Below are positions 7,758-17,595 of a DNA stretch of 40,035 nucleotides, in pieces. The notes below the pieces were generated by a model. It saw nothing but the letters and a program-made list of their open reading frames with translations. It ran no database searches and was not told the origin of the DNA. Position 1 is the stretch's first letter. Every line of letters begins with the position of its first letter. The position numbers and the translations under genes were made by a program. Origin of the DNA: Candidatus Adlerbacteria bacterium (GTDB lineage Bacteria > Patescibacteriota > Minisyncoccia > Phycocordibacterales > SBAW01); assembly GCA_903878285.1 (NCBI GenBank), contig CAIRHB010000042.1, positions 1 to 40,035 on the forward strand, in the 5' to 3' direction.

Positions 7758-8669
7758 ATGCGTGTACAAGACTATCTGCCAAGCGTGCAGTTAACACTCC
7801 TGTTTATATCGCTCGCTATCGCGGGTGGGCTTGTCTGGGCGGCTCAGGCGATCACCGCACCACAAACAGCATCCGGCACCGCTGTCGTAGCTACGTCGAC
7901 AGACGAAGCGCTCGCACGCTCGCATGACAATTGGGAAGCCTCGCTCAACGAGATCCAAGCAGCCCAAGGGACAAGCACCATGCCCGCCACGGAGGACACC
8001 GGGACAATCGACCAGATGCTCCAGGAGGCAAAGAGTTCGAACATGACCGACACCATCGCGCGCACGCTCTTGGTCAACCTGTCGAACGCCAAGTCGCAAG
8101 GGCTCGGTGACGATGTGCCGACACAGGATCAGATCATCACTACCGCGGTCAACCAGGCGCAGATGACGCAGCAAACTAAGACATACACGCTCGACGACCT
8201 CACCATCGTCCCCGACTCAAAAGCAGCAAAACACACTTACGGAAACGCGCTCGCGAGCACACGTACCGCACACTCGGCAACGGATCTGGAAAACACCTAT
8301 ATAGCTATCGACAATGCAACCTCCCAGAACAAGCCCGAGATGCTCGCGCCACTTAAGACCGCCGAGCAGGACTACCGCGATATGGCAAAGAAACTACTCG
8401 CGGTGCCTGTCCCGCAGACGCTGGCGCCCTTTCATCTCCAGCTCATTAATAATTTCAAAAATATTGCCGACACCTACCCAGGGATGGAGCAGCTGCTGAC
8501 AGACCCCGTTCGCGGATTGACCGCGATCCAGCAATACAAAACACTCGACGACCAGACACTGCAGGTGTTCATAAATATCGCTCAAGCTTTTAATAAAGAC
8601 GGTATACTCTTTACTAAGGACGAGCCGGGAGTGCTGTGGAGTGTGCTCCTGTCCGCACAGCAGCAGTAG
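7758..8669 (+). CDS. Membrane-anchored hypothetical protein, first gene of the pilus operon
   Basis: This 303-residue protein has one N-terminal membrane helix (about residues 10-35, LLFISLAIAGGLVWAA) and a long helical extracytoplasmic domain with no cysteine pairs. No known family was recognised. It leads a co-directional run of genes with gaps of 6 nt or less or short overlaps, so it probably belongs to the secretion/pilus operon. Its promoter is the plus-strand TATACT just before the ATG. Confidence 0.75.
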   Translation: MRVQDYLPSVQLTLLFISLAIAGGLVWAAQAITAPQTASGTAVVATSTDEALARSHDNWEASLNEIQAAQGTSTMPATEDTGTIDQMLQEAKSSNMTDTIARTLLVNLSNAKSQGLGDDVPTQDQIITTAVNQAQMTQQTKTYTLDDLTIVPDSKAAKHTYGNALASTRTAHSATDLENTYIAIDNATSQNKPEMLAPLKTAEQDYRDMAKKLLAVPVPQTLAPFHLQLINNFKNIADTYPGMEQLLTDPVRGLTAIQQYKTLDDQTLQVFINIAQAFNKDGILFTKDEPGVLWSVLLSAQQQ

Positions 8670-8675
8670 ACCACC

Positions 8676-10961
8676 ATGAACAAAAAGACACTGTATACCA
8701 TACTCATTGCACTCGGCGTCCTAGTGGTGATTGCGCTTGCCCTATGGTGGCTGTTCTCCCACGCGAAGCAGTCTGGCTCCTTCGGCACCGGGCAAAACGC
8801 GACCTCGACCACGGGCGCAGGGAGCTCACCAACCAACATCGGATCGCCGGTACTCAACGGTTCGGCACCGGTGGGGTCAAACACGGGCGCGAACGCGGGC
8901 ACACCCAACCAAGGGTACAACACCGTTAACACCAACGGCAGTCAGGTCGGGTATGCGAGCGGATGGCAAAACACTGTAGCTCAGACACTGTATGGGTCAA
9001 ACTTTGGTACGGGCAGCAGCACACAGGGAACTTACGCAGCAAACATGGGCAACTCGTATACCTATGGGCAGCTGAGTATCCCTAACGTGAGTTGGTTCTC
9101 CAACTCGCCAACGAGTACCTCGTCGGGTGGGGGTGGAGGCGGCGGGGGAACGCTGTCGACAAGCGGTACAGGCACTGACACACGAGGCAACTCAGGCACC
9201 GTATTTAACCCAACCGGCATCAACCAGGTCGACAGCTCAAGCGTCAGCTACACCGGCACTATACCCGACTTTAGCAGCAGTAATGGCCAACAAAGTAGTG
9301 GCGGTCTTGGGCTCCTTGGCACCGCGCTTGTCGCAGGTGCCGCTGGAGCTCTTACGTGCGGTGGAGTCGAGTTGTTTACATGGGCAGCGGGTGGAACAGC
9401 AGCAACAGCAGCAACTGCCGCAGCAACTGCCGCAGGCACTGCAGGTGTCACAACTGCTGGAGGCGTATCTGCTAGCGCTAGCGGTTTAGTTGCCGCTATC
9501 TCAGTTATGACCAACAATGCCACCGTTGCCCCTGGTGTTGTCGCTGGTATAGCTGAACTGAATGCTCAAAAATCTTTACAAGATGCGACCGCCCAAGGCA
9601 GCCAACGCGCATCTGATACAACGATAAACACTTTTCTTTCTTGTATCGCCCGTACGGTGGCGAAGATTGCGCTGCAGCAGATCACCAACAGCGTGGTGAA
9701 CTGGATCAACTCTGGGTTTAAGGGCTCTCCCTCATTTGTACAAAATTCGCAGCAATTCTTTACTAACGTCGCCGACCAGGCAGCGGGGTCGTTTATCAAA
9801 GGCAGCGCACTTTCGTTCCTCTGCAGCCCGTTTAAGTTGCAGATAAAAATAGCCATTGCCAACAGCTACGCCAACAGGAACGCCATGTCCTGTAGTCTCA
9901 CCGGCATCATCAAAAACATCACCAACTTTATGAACGGCGACTTTAGCCAAGGTGGCTGGGCAGGGTTGCTCTCCTTTACTACCATGCCGACCAACAACCC
10001 CTACGGCGCATTTATGTATGCGAATGTTGGGCTCACCTACTATGTCCAGACTTCGCAGGGTATGCAACAGCGGCAGCTCTCTCTGGCAAATGGGTTCTTA
10101 GACCTTAAAAAAGAAACCAACTGTGCGCCCTATACCGGCAGTGGGACACCGCAAGCGACTCAAAACATGAGTGTAAAACAGGCTACTGGCTCATCAGATG
10201 CAAACAGCTATAACAACACTGGCGCGGGCACGTATATCACCTGCCAACTCGTTACTACAACTCCTGGTAAGGTTATTGAGAGTTCGTTAGAGAAGACGAT
10301 TGGTAGTTCTGTCGATGAACTTGGGCTTGCGAAAGACTTCGATGAGATCATCAGTGCATTAATCACCCAGTTGATGATGCGCGCGATGCAGGGGCTTTCG
10401 GACATGAGCGGGCAAAGCGGCTACGCAAGCAACTTCCAGACTGCCGACCAGCAGAATGCGACAGCCGCGGCGCAAACACTACTCTCCGAGATGCAGGCGG
10501 ACACCGGCTATGCGCAGCAGTATGGCGGTATCGAGCAGGAAAGCATCTCTGACATAGAGAGTTCGCAGCAGCAGCTCAACACGCTCTACAACTGTTGGGA
10601 GTCGATCGCCTTGGGCTCGACAACCGATGCGAGAAAGCAGGCGGCAAACACCAACGCGCTCGCTGCGTCGAGCACCATCCAGTCGCTCCAACCCGCGATC
10701 AACGCCTTGAACGCAAAGATCACCCAGGCAAATAGTTCGATCACCCTGCTTGAAACCATGCAAAGCAGCGCACTGTCTGCGCTGTCGACCGCTGACACCG
10801 ACGCGCTCACTACGAAGTACAAAGCTGCGGTAGCGAGCGGGCAGGTGTACGTCGCAACCGATGTGACAACCGCGACTCAGGACCGCACCACTCTACAGGG
10901 ACAACTCACTACACTCAATCAGCAAACCGTAGCCGGACTCAACCAATGCTATGCTTTCTAA
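8676..10961 (+). CDS. Large membrane-anchored hypothetical protein of the pilus operon
   Basis: The 761-residue protein starts with a membrane helix (residues 5-26, LYTILIALGVLVVIALALWW). A Ser/Thr/Gly/Asn-rich linker of nearly 190 residues, including a run of Gly, follows. A hydrophobic Ala-rich segment lies around residues 210-265. The conserved-looking part begins near residue 320 (SCIARTVAKIALQQI, then NWINSGFKGSPSFV, LCSPFKLQIK and GGWAGLL). It ends in helical coiled-coil-like repeats. The 'NWINSGF.G.P.FV' block recurs, in my recollection, in Patescibacteria proteins beside VirB6/VirB4, but has no assigned function. It starts 6 nt after the previous gene and overlaps the next by 11 nt. 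It may be a structural or surface-exposed component of the apparatus. Confidence 0.75.
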   Translation: MNKKTLYTILIALGVLVVIALALWWLFSHAKQSGSFGTGQNATSTTGAGSSPTNIGSPVLNGSAPVGSNTGANAGTPNQGYNTVNTNGSQVGYASGWQNTVAQTLYGSNFGTGSSTQGTYAANMGNSYTYGQLSIPNVSWFSNSPTSTSSGGGGGGGGTLSTSGTGTDTRGNSGTVFNPTGINQVDSSSVSYTGTIPDFSSSNGQQSSGGLGLLGTALVAGAAGALTCGGVELFTWAAGGTAATAATAAATAAGTAGVTTAGGVSASASGLVAAISVMTNNATVAPGVVAGIAELNAQKSLQDATAQGSQRASDTTINTFLSCIARTVAKIALQQITNSVVNWINSGFKGSPSFVQNSQQFFTNVADQAAGSFIKGSALSFLCSPFKLQIKIAIANSYANRNAMSCSLTGIIKNITNFMNGDFSQGGWAGLLSFTTMPTNNPYGAFMYANVGLTYYVQTSQGMQQRQLSLANGFLDLKKETNCAPYTGSGTPQATQNMSVKQATGSSDANSYNNTGAGTYITCQLVTTTPGKVIESSLEKTIGSSVDELGLAKDFDEIISALITQLMMRAMQGLSDMSGQSGYASNFQTADQQNATAAAQTLLSEMQADTGYAQQYGGIEQESISDIESSQQQLNTLYNCWESIALGSTTDARKQAANTNALAASSTIQSLQPAINALNAKITQANSSITLLETMQSSALSALSTADTDALTTKYKAAVASGQVYVATDVTTATQDRTTLQGQLTTLNQQTVAGLNQCYAF

Positions 10962-13281
10962 CTCACGACATACTCGCACCGCACGCAGCATCTGCAGCAA
11001 GTTGCTACTCACTACTATCCTGCTCGCGTTTTTCTTCGCACCACTTAGCGGATTAGTGCCGAGCGCGAATGCAGAACAAGGCCAAACAGCAGCAACGTAC
11101 GGGGCGGCAAGCAACGTCACGTCGCCAGCAAGCAACGCAACCCCGCCAGGGTCTGGCATTAACACATGGGAGTGCGACACGTCAGCAAGTATTTTTATTG
11201 GTTGCATTGTATACGTCTTTACTGTTGGCCTAGCAACACCAATAGCATATATGGGCAGTTTTGTGCTCGATGTGGGTATACATCTGTCGCTCCAAAGTGT
11301 CGCATACTCGCTCAATTTCCTCACCAGCGGCTGGACAGCGGTACGTGATATCGCCAATATCGCATTTATCTTTATCCTCATCTACATCGCCATCACTATC
11401 ATCCTTCAAGCAGAGCAGGCAAACACTATGAAGATGCTCGCGGGTGTCGTGGTGATGGCGCTGCTGATCAACTTTAGCTTCTTTCTCACTCGCGCCGTCA
11501 TCGATGCGGGCAATATCCTTGCTATACAGTTTTATAATGCAGTGCCCGGCACAGCAACCATTGCTTCCTCTGCGCAAGCATCGGGTGTCAACGTTGGTGC
11601 TGTTGGCGCAAACGCACTTGGTCTCAACAGCGACAGCAAAGATCTCACCTCCAACTTTATGCAGATGATACAGGTGCAGAATATCTTAGGACAGGGCTCG
11701 TTCCAAGATTTTGTTAGCAACAATCAAAAAAATATGACCGGCACGGGCGCATTTCTCACCAACCTTATCACACAAATAGTAGTGTTTATTGGTGTCGCGG
11801 TGATACTCGCGTTTCTTGCCGTTGCATTCTTTACGGTCGGTATAAAATTCATCGTGCGCATGATTGTGTTGTGGTTCGTCATCATCGGTGCGCCACTTGC
11901 CTTCGCAGCAAAAGCGCTAACAGGAAAAGGGTCGGTTACAAAATTATTCGACGAGTGGCTTGGTACACTTGTTACATTTAGCTTCTATCCGGCAATATTT
12001 CTCTTTATTTTTTTACTTATTAACTATGTCGCCATAGCACTTGCGCAAGGCAGTACAAACGGTCTTGTTGGTGCCGTCTTTAGCGACCTTAATGCCTCCC
12101 CAACAAGCGGCGTACCGGGACTCTATTTAATCGGTGCAGCAATCATGAACGTGGCAATCCGTATGGGTATCATCGTCGCGATGCTCTACTTTGGCACGCA
12201 GCTGAGCGACAAGTTGGTGACCCAAGGAGCTGGCATGGCTGGCACAGTCACTAAGTGGGCGAGCAGCAAAACCGACGGCATCGCAAACACCATGCGCCGT
12301 GCACCACTTCTTGGTGCAGTGCCATTCACCGCAACTGCGCGAGGTATAAACAATCTCACATACAGACCATTAGTTGGCAGTTTAGGCAAAAATCTCAAAG
12401 AGGGTGTGGCGGGAAGCAAATTCTGGAATCAAGAAAGTCGTTTCGGATGGAGAAGTGGCGTCCGCAAAGCGGTCGGCTCTGCCGGCGAATCAATGACTCA
12501 CGCCAAAGGACTTAGCAAGATTTCGTACCACGAGGCACATGAGCAACATGAAAAAGATGAAAAGGAGCGAAAAGAGAATTTGCGCAAGATTGATCTTAAA
12601 CAAGATCTAAAGGCACTTGCAGGTTTCGTCACCACAGAAAAGGCGGGCGGGACACTCTCTGCTGCTGATGAACAAGAGCGCGATCGTATTGTTGAGCGCG
12701 TAAGCAAACTTAGCCAAGGCGAGATTGAAGCGAACTTTAAAGACATCAAAGATCTTAAGCATATCTCCAGATATATAAATGAGGCGACGATGAAAAAGAT
12801 TACGGACAGCAAACAGTACTCTGATGGCGATAGAGAGAGTTTTGATACCGAGTGGAACAAAACATCAAAACACGCACCTCGTCAGCAGGTTGCAGATAAC
12901 ATACAGAAACTTACGAATCTCAATATTAATACACCAGAAATAAACCAAGCATTGCGAGACCTTAGTACAAAAGGCGTGGTGCTTGATAAAGAATCATCTA
13001 AGGCATTGTCAGATGCGATACGAGCTGGATTGCGAGACTTGGACGATGAAAGAAGGCCTCTTGTGAGAGAACGCCAGCAATTGAGACAGCAACTGGATGC
13101 CCTGCGCGCAAGCGGTGCTGCTGCGCCAGCTGTTGCTGCAGCAGAGCAAGCACACTTGGCTAAACTGAGAGAGTTGAAGAGTCTTGACGACAGAAGAGAC
13201 TTACTAGACGAAGGCAGCGGGTTCGTTAAAAAAGCTGAGGAAGCGCGAGGTAAATCTTCCGCCCCCGTTTTAATCCGTTAA
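10951..13281 (+). CDS. VirB6/TrbL-like polytopic membrane protein with a long cytoplasmic tail
   Basis: This 776-residue protein has a cleavable-looking signal peptide (LLLTTILLAFFFAPLSGLV, then ANA). Six or more membrane segments lie between about residues 85 and 430, for example NIAFIFILIYIAITIIL, MLAGVVVMALLINFSFFL, VVFIGVAVILAFLAVAFF and FSFYPAIFLFIFLLINY. The rest, residues 470-776, is charged and coiled-coil-like. This layout matches the inner-membrane channel component VirB6/TrbL of type IV secretion systems, here with an extended cytoplasmic domain. The tail is more AT-rich than the membrane part. It overlaps the preceding gene by 11 nt, which suggests translational coupling. The family call rests on topology and context. 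Confidence 0.7.
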   Translation: MLSNSRHTRTARSICSKLLLTTILLAFFFAPLSGLVPSANAEQGQTAATYGAASNVTSPASNATPPGSGINTWECDTSASIFIGCIVYVFTVGLATPIAYMGSFVLDVGIHLSLQSVAYSLNFLTSGWTAVRDIANIAFIFILIYIAITIILQAEQANTMKMLAGVVVMALLINFSFFLTRAVIDAGNILAIQFYNAVPGTATIASSAQASGVNVGAVGANALGLNSDSKDLTSNFMQMIQVQNILGQGSFQDFVSNNQKNMTGTGAFLTNLITQIVVFIGVAVILAFLAVAFFTVGIKFIVRMIVLWFVIIGAPLAFAAKALTGKGSVTKLFDEWLGTLVTFSFYPAIFLFIFLLINYVAIALAQGSTNGLVGAVFSDLNASPTSGVPGLYLIGAAIMNVAIRMGIIVAMLYFGTQLSDKLVTQGAGMAGTVTKWASSKTDGIANTMRRAPLLGAVPFTATARGINNLTYRPLVGSLGKNLKEGVAGSKFWNQESRFGWRSGVRKAVGSAGESMTHAKGLSKISYHEAHEQHEKDEKERKENLRKIDLKQDLKALAGFVTTEKAGGTLSAADEQERDRIVERVSKLSQGEIEANFKDIKDLKHISRYINEATMKKITDSKQYSDGDRESFDTEWNKTSKHAPRQQVADNIQKLTNLNINTPEINQALRDLSTKGVVLDKESSKALSDAIRAGLRDLDDERRPLVRERQQLRQQLDALRASGAAAPAVAAAEQAHLAKLRELKSLDDRRDLLDEGSGFVKKAEEARGKSSAPVLIR

Positions 13282-13292
13282 TACTGTAAAAT

Positions 13293-13829
13293 ATGGATAC
13301 ACTACCACAAGAGATACAGGATTTGCTTTACAGCGAGGATTTGCTCAACATCATTGAAAGTGTTGCAAAAAAACATGAGCTACATATCGACCAGATGTCG
13401 ACACTTGATGCAGAAGTATCAGCAGTGCTCCGCGGCTCAACAGAAACAAAAGACTTTCCCGAAAAACTCATGGATCGTCTCGACATCGACCGCCTCAAGG
13501 CGGATGCGATTGCACAGGATATGAATGATCTGCTGTTTGTGAAAATCCGCGACGCGATGAAGGAAGTTACCGCCAAACAGGACGAGGCGCGCGCTGCGCA
13601 GGAAGCGAAGGAGCGCGTGGGTGGGGAAGAGGCAGACGAGGAAGTTTTGGTGCGTGGTGAGAAGGCAGTAGACACACCACCGCTGCCGCCTGCCGCGCAG
13701 TCGCGAGAGCCGCTACCGGCAGTATCGCCCGCGACCGACACCATGCTGCACGAGGCAACAACGACCGTCGCGCCCGCAGCCACACCCGACACCTACAAGG
13801 CCGACCCCTACCGCGAGCCAGTCGAATAA
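13293..13829 (+). CDS. Cytoplasmic hypothetical protein of the pilus operon
   Basis: The 178-residue protein has a helical N-terminal domain of about 100 residues (LPQEIQDLLYSEDLLNII, IDQMSTLDAEVSAVLRG) and a low-complexity Glu/Ala/Pro-rich tail. It has no signal peptide or membrane helix. Similar N-terminal domains recur in Patescibacteria secretion loci as I remember them, without a function. AATACT lies 7 nt before the ATG, so an internal leaderless promoter is possible although the gene is only 11 nt from virB6. Confidence 0.7.
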   Translation: MDTLPQEIQDLLYSEDLLNIIESVAKKHELHIDQMSTLDAEVSAVLRGSTETKDFPEKLMDRLDIDRLKADAIAQDMNDLLFVKIRDAMKEVTAKQDEARAAQEAKERVGGEEADEEVLVRGEKAVDTPPLPPAAQSREPLPAVSPATDTMLHEATTTVAPAATPDTYKADPYREPVE

Positions 13830-13850
13830 TCTGCGGTATACTAGGGAGTG

Positions 13851-14309
13851 ATGCAGTACCAAGTCCCTCAATTTATCGAGGTCGAAGATAAAATATTTGG
13901 GCCGCTGACGCTCAAACAGTTTATCTATGTCGCGGGTGGTGGTGGTTTGTGCCTCGCGATCTATACCCTGCTCCCACTGTATCTCGCGATCCCGCTCTCG
14001 TTGCCAGTTGCGATATTTTCGCTCGCGCTCGCATTCTACCAGATAAACGGTCGGCCGTTTATCATCGCGATGGAGCACGCGGTCGGCTACTTTTTTGGCA
14101 CAAAGCTCTACCTCTGGAAGCAGCGCGCGCCCGACATGCCGAGCATACAATCTCAAGCCGATGCAGCCTCTAGGACAGCAACATCGGAGGCACATCTCGG
14201 GCTCACGGTGCCAAAACTCTCCAACAGCAAACTGAAGGATCTGTCCTGGTCGCTCAACATTAAAGATCGGCAAAACGCTGGCAGCAACGGCCCCGAGTTC
14301 CAAATCTAA
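13851..14309 (+). CDS. PrgI-family membrane protein
   Basis: The protein is 152 residues from the ATG at 13851; a GTG codon just before it would add one residue. The N-terminus QVPQFIEVEDKIFGPLTLKQF is the PrgI family hallmark. Two closely spaced membrane helices follow (residues 25-45 and 46-65) with a short loop. PrgI-family proteins sit next to VirB4/TraC-type ATPases in Gram-positive conjugation systems and are thought to be small inner-membrane subunits like VirB3/TraL. TATACT ends 8 nt before ATG. The intervening AGGGAG is too close for an ordinary Shine-Dalgarno interaction. Confidence 0.85.
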   Translation: MQYQVPQFIEVEDKIFGPLTLKQFIYVAGGGGLCLAIYTLLPLYLAIPLSLPVAIFSLALAFYQINGRPFIIAMEHAVGYFFGTKLYLWKQRAPDMPSIQSQADAASRTATSEAHLGLTVPKLSNSKLKDLSWSLNIKDRQNAGSNGPEFQI

Positions 14310-14315
14310 CCCACT

Positions 14316-14984
14316 ATGGCAACTACCCCTGTCAAAGCTCAAGCAGCACAAAACTTCGTACCCATCAAAGAGGTGCGCGACGGTATCGTCATACTCAAAG
14401 ACGGCAGCCTGCGAGCATTGATGATGGTGTCGTCTATCAACCTCGCGCTCAAGGCGCAGGACGAGCAGGAGGCAGTAATCGGACAGTTTCAAAACTTTCT
14501 TAACTCGCTGGAGTTTACGGTGCAGTTTTTTGTCGAGTCACGACAGCTCGATATCCGCCCATACATCGCTATTCTCGAAGAGCGCTACGCAGCCGAGATG
14601 GACGACCTGATGAAGATCCAGATCCGCGAATACATCAGCTTTATCAAAGACTTTACCCAGCGCTCAAATATCATGTCAAAGAACTTCTTTGTGGTGGTGC
14701 CCTACGACCCGGCGCTCATCGGGCGCAGCGGTGGACTCGCGGGCGCGCTGTCGACCCTCATCCCCAACGCGTCGCCGCAGGATGGCGGCATTATCTCCGA
14801 CGAGCAGTTTGAGCAGTATCGCTCGCAGCTGGAGGAGCGGATCTCGGTTATCGAACAGGGGCTGGTGCGCACCGGCGTGCGGACAGCCACGCTCGGCACC
14901 GAGGAGGTGATCGAACTCTTTTACAAACTGTTCAACCCGGGCGAGTTGGAGAAGCCGCTGCAACTCGCACATATAGCACAATAA
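14316..14984 (+). CDS. TraC-like protein, stand-alone N-terminal part of a VirB4-type system
   Basis: This 222-residue protein has the opening typical of TraC/VirB4 N-terminal domains (PIKEVRDGIVILKDGSLRALMMVSS) and no Walker motifs. A beta-rich start is followed by helices (QFQNFLNSLEFTVQFFVESR). In many conjugation ATPases this region is the N-terminal domain of one large polypeptide. Here it is a separate gene placed 4 nt before virB4, with which it presumably associates. No Shine-Dalgarno sequence is visible; the start context is CCCACT-ATG. Confidence 0.8.
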   Translation: MATTPVKAQAAQNFVPIKEVRDGIVILKDGSLRALMMVSSINLALKAQDEQEAVIGQFQNFLNSLEFTVQFFVESRQLDIRPYIAILEERYAAEMDDLMKIQIREYISFIKDFTQRSNIMSKNFFVVVPYDPALIGRSGGLAGALSTLIPNASPQDGGIISDEQFEQYRSQLEERISVIEQGLVRTGVRTATLGTEEVIELFYKLFNPGELEKPLQLAHIAQ

Positions 14985-14988
14985 CACT

Positions 14989-16854
14989 ATGGGACTTCTC
15001 GACTTTATTAAAAAAGACAGCTCGGCAAACGTCGCTTCGCTGACTCCGATCTTGCCTGAGCAGATCTACAAGCAGGGCGTCCTCGAGCTGCAAGATGTGA
15101 TCGCCCCCTCGGCGCTCAAGATCACGCCGCGCGAGATCAACCTCGGCGACAAGATTGCGCGCACCTTCTTTGTGATGTCCTACCCGCGCACGCTGACCGA
15201 CTCGTGGTTTTCGCCCATTATCAACCTCGACCGTGTGCTCGATGTGTCCATTTATATCCAACCAATCGACTCTGCCGAAATTCTCAAGAAGTTTCAAAAA
15301 AAGGTCGCCGAGATTGAGTCACAGATTATGACGCGCGAGCAAAAAGGTCTCGTGCGCGACCCGATGCTCGACACCGCCTACAAAGACCTCGAGAACCTGC
15401 GCGACCAACTGCAGCAGGCGCAGGAAAAACTCTTCGACGTCGGCGTCTATATTTCCATCTACGGCTCGACCGTCGAAGAACTCGACAAAGCCGAGTCGGA
15501 GATTAAGTCGATGCTCGAGTCGCGCCTTATCTACGTCAAGCCAGCGCTCTTCCAACAGGAGCAGGGGTTCAAGAGCGTCCTGCCGCTCGGACACGACGAG
15601 TTGGAGGTATACTCCAAGCTCAATTCGTCGCCGTTGTCGTCGATCTTCCCGTTTGTCTCCTTCGACCTCACGTCGGACAAGGGCATCCTCTATGGCGTCA
15701 ACCGACACAACGCCTCGTTGATCCTCTTTGACCGCTTTAGTTTGGAAAACTACAACTCGGTGATTTTTGCCAAATCTGGTTCGGGCAAGTCCTACACCAC
15801 CAAGCTGGAAATATTGCGCACACTGATGTTCGACACCGAGGTGATCGTTATCGACCCCGAGCGCGAGTACGAGTTCTTGGCACAGACCGTGGGTGGGCGC
15901 TATTTTACTATCTCGCTCAATTCCGAGCATCACATCAACCCGTTTGACTTGGCACCACCACGCGAGGACGAAAACCCAGCCGACGTGCTGCGCTCGAACA
16001 TCGTCTCGCTCGTCGGGCTCTTTCGGCTGATGCTTGGAGGGTTAACCCCCGAGGAGGATGCCATCATCGACAAGGCGATTACCGAGACCTACGCGCTCAA
16101 GGACATCACCATTGACAGCAACTTTGCCGAAATCGAACCGCCGCTGCTGTCGGACTTCGAGATGGTGCTGGCGGGGATGGAGGGCTCGGAGTCTTTAGTG
16201 CAGCGTATCTCCAAGTACACTAAGGGCACCTGGTCGGGTTTTATTAACCAACCGACCAATGTTGATGTCAACAAAAAGTTTGTGGTGTTTTCGGTGCGCG
16301 ACATGGAGGACGACCTCAAGCCCGTCGCGATGTACCTGATCACCCACTATATTTGGAACAATGTGCGCAAAGTACTCAAAAAACGCCTGCTCGTTATCGA
16401 CGAGGCGTGGTGGATGATGAAGTCGGATGACACGGCATCCTTTCTCTACGGGATGGCGAAGCGTGGCCGCAAGTACTACCTTGGGTTGGCGACCATCACC
16501 CAAGATGTCGACGACTTTCTCAAGTCGCCGTATGGGCTACCAATGATCACCAACTCATCAATCCAACTCCTGTTGAAGCAGTCGCCCACCTCGATTGATA
16601 ACCTGCAAAAGACGTTCAATCTCTCTGACGAAGAAAAGTACCTGCTGCTCGAGTCAGACGTGGGGGAGGGGATCTTCTTCGCAGGGCTCAAGCATGTGGC
16701 GATCAAGGTGATCGCCTCCTACACCGAGGATCAAATCATCACCTCGGACCCGAGCCAGGTGCTCGCTCTACGCCAGCAACGTGCTGACGCCAAAGAGATG
16801 GCAGAGAACGCAGTGCAAAACCCTCCCGAAAATCAAAACAACGCGGTACAATAG
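14989..16854 (+). CDS. virB4: VirB4-family type IV secretion ATPase
   Basis: The 621-residue ATPase powers pilus assembly and substrate transfer. Walker A KSGSGKSYTTK lies near residues 261-271. VIDPEREYEFL follows near 285, Walker B LLVIDEAWWMM near 466-476, and the arginine/relay region KRGRKYYLGLATITQDV near 487-503. The N-terminal 220 residues form the partner-binding domain. The start context is ACACT-ATG with no Shine-Dalgarno sequence. It follows the TraC-like gene by 4 nt, and the next ATG is 6 nt after its stop. VirB8, VirB9, VirB10 and a coupling protein (VirD4) are not in the window, which suits a minimal, single-membrane apparatus. Confidence 0.93.
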   Translation: MGLLDFIKKDSSANVASLTPILPEQIYKQGVLELQDVIAPSALKITPREINLGDKIARTFFVMSYPRTLTDSWFSPIINLDRVLDVSIYIQPIDSAEILKKFQKKVAEIESQIMTREQKGLVRDPMLDTAYKDLENLRDQLQQAQEKLFDVGVYISIYGSTVEELDKAESEIKSMLESRLIYVKPALFQQEQGFKSVLPLGHDELEVYSKLNSSPLSSIFPFVSFDLTSDKGILYGVNRHNASLILFDRFSLENYNSVIFAKSGSGKSYTTKLEILRTLMFDTEVIVIDPEREYEFLAQTVGGRYFTISLNSEHHINPFDLAPPREDENPADVLRSNIVSLVGLFRLMLGGLTPEEDAIIDKAITETYALKDITIDSNFAEIEPPLLSDFEMVLAGMEGSESLVQRISKYTKGTWSGFINQPTNVDVNKKFVVFSVRDMEDDLKPVAMYLITHYIWNNVRKVLKKRLLVIDEAWWMMKSDDTASFLYGMAKRGRKYYLGLATITQDVDDFLKSPYGLPMITNSSIQLLLKQSPTSIDNLQKTFNLSDEEKYLLLESDVGEGIFFAGLKHVAIKVIASYTEDQIITSDPSQVLALRQQRADAKEMAENAVQNPPENQNNAVQ

Positions 16855-16860
16855 TTGGTA

Positions 16861-17595
16861 ATGAGCACGCTCAACAAAGCAAGTATTATATGCTTCGCCA
16901 TATTCATTGATATGCTCATGGCGCTTATATCCGCTGGAGTTGTAGCACTTGCAAGCGTATCGGGCACAGCTATTGGCGCTGCCGCTGGGTGTTGGTTGGC
17001 AACACAAGTAGTAAGCGGTTCTGCTTCGTGTGCTCTTGGTGGTTTTGTTGCTGGTTTTTTAGGATCGTTTATCAACCCACTTCTTGCAGCAGTCGCAGTA
17101 CCAATCGGCGTAGGAACAGGCATTGCTATTAATACCTGTCTCGCATTTGTGCTGGGCGCGATATTGTATGGATGGTTGCTGCATAGTCGCATGTTATATA
17201 GAAAACAGGCACTACTGTTTGGTTTGATAAAAACTATCCCTATTATCAATGACTTACCAGCGTTTACGTTTATGGCAGTGCGCTGTGTCATACAAAAAAA
17301 CCTTGAGGAAAAGAAGTTGCAGCAAAGCCCATCAAAAACATCTGGTGCGATGCTGGCACCGGGCACCGCGCTCGGCACCGCAACAGCTGGAGTCTATGCA
17401 CTCAATCGCTACTCGGGGCGGCGAGCGGTGGAAGCGGGTGTGGATACCGAAGCGAGACAAACTGCGTGGCGCGAGGATACCAAAAAGCGCGCCTCGACGG
17501 ATCTCAAAAATATGGACGGTATCTATGCAAAACAGGGACAAAGAGCCTCATCACCAACACCACAAGCCGAGGCGCCGAACCCACTCTATGTATAG
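16861..17595 (+). CDS. Polytopic membrane hypothetical protein of the pilus operon
   Basis: The protein is 244 residues from the ATG at 16861; a TTG two codons earlier is less likely. Membrane segments lie near residues 5-35, 40-55 and 60-110, with a hydrophilic Ala/Arg-rich C-terminal tail (LKNMDGIYAKQ). The conserved-looking block LFGLIKTIPIINDLPAF occurs at about residue 118, just after the helices. I do not recognise a named family. TACAAT lies 8 nt before the ATG. The codon use of the membrane part is noticeably more AT-rich than that of virB4. It overlaps the next gene by 8 nt. Confidence 0.75.
   Translation: MSTLNKASIICFAIFIDMLMALISAGVVALASVSGTAIGAAAGCWLATQVVSGSASCALGGFVAGFLGSFINPLLAAVAVPIGVGTGIAINTCLAFVLGAILYGWLLHSRMLYRKQALLFGLIKTIPIINDLPAFTFMAVRCVIQKNLEEKKLQQSPSKTSGAMLAPGTALGTATAGVYALNRYSGRRAVEAGVDTEARQTAWREDTKKRASTDLKNMDGIYAKQGQRASSPTPQAEAPNPLYV

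Noticed and set aside
17249-17587. N-terminal extension of the Ig-like protein
   Set aside because: The extra sequence reads through the preceding membrane-protein gene, whereas MYSLYKH begins a clear signal peptide.
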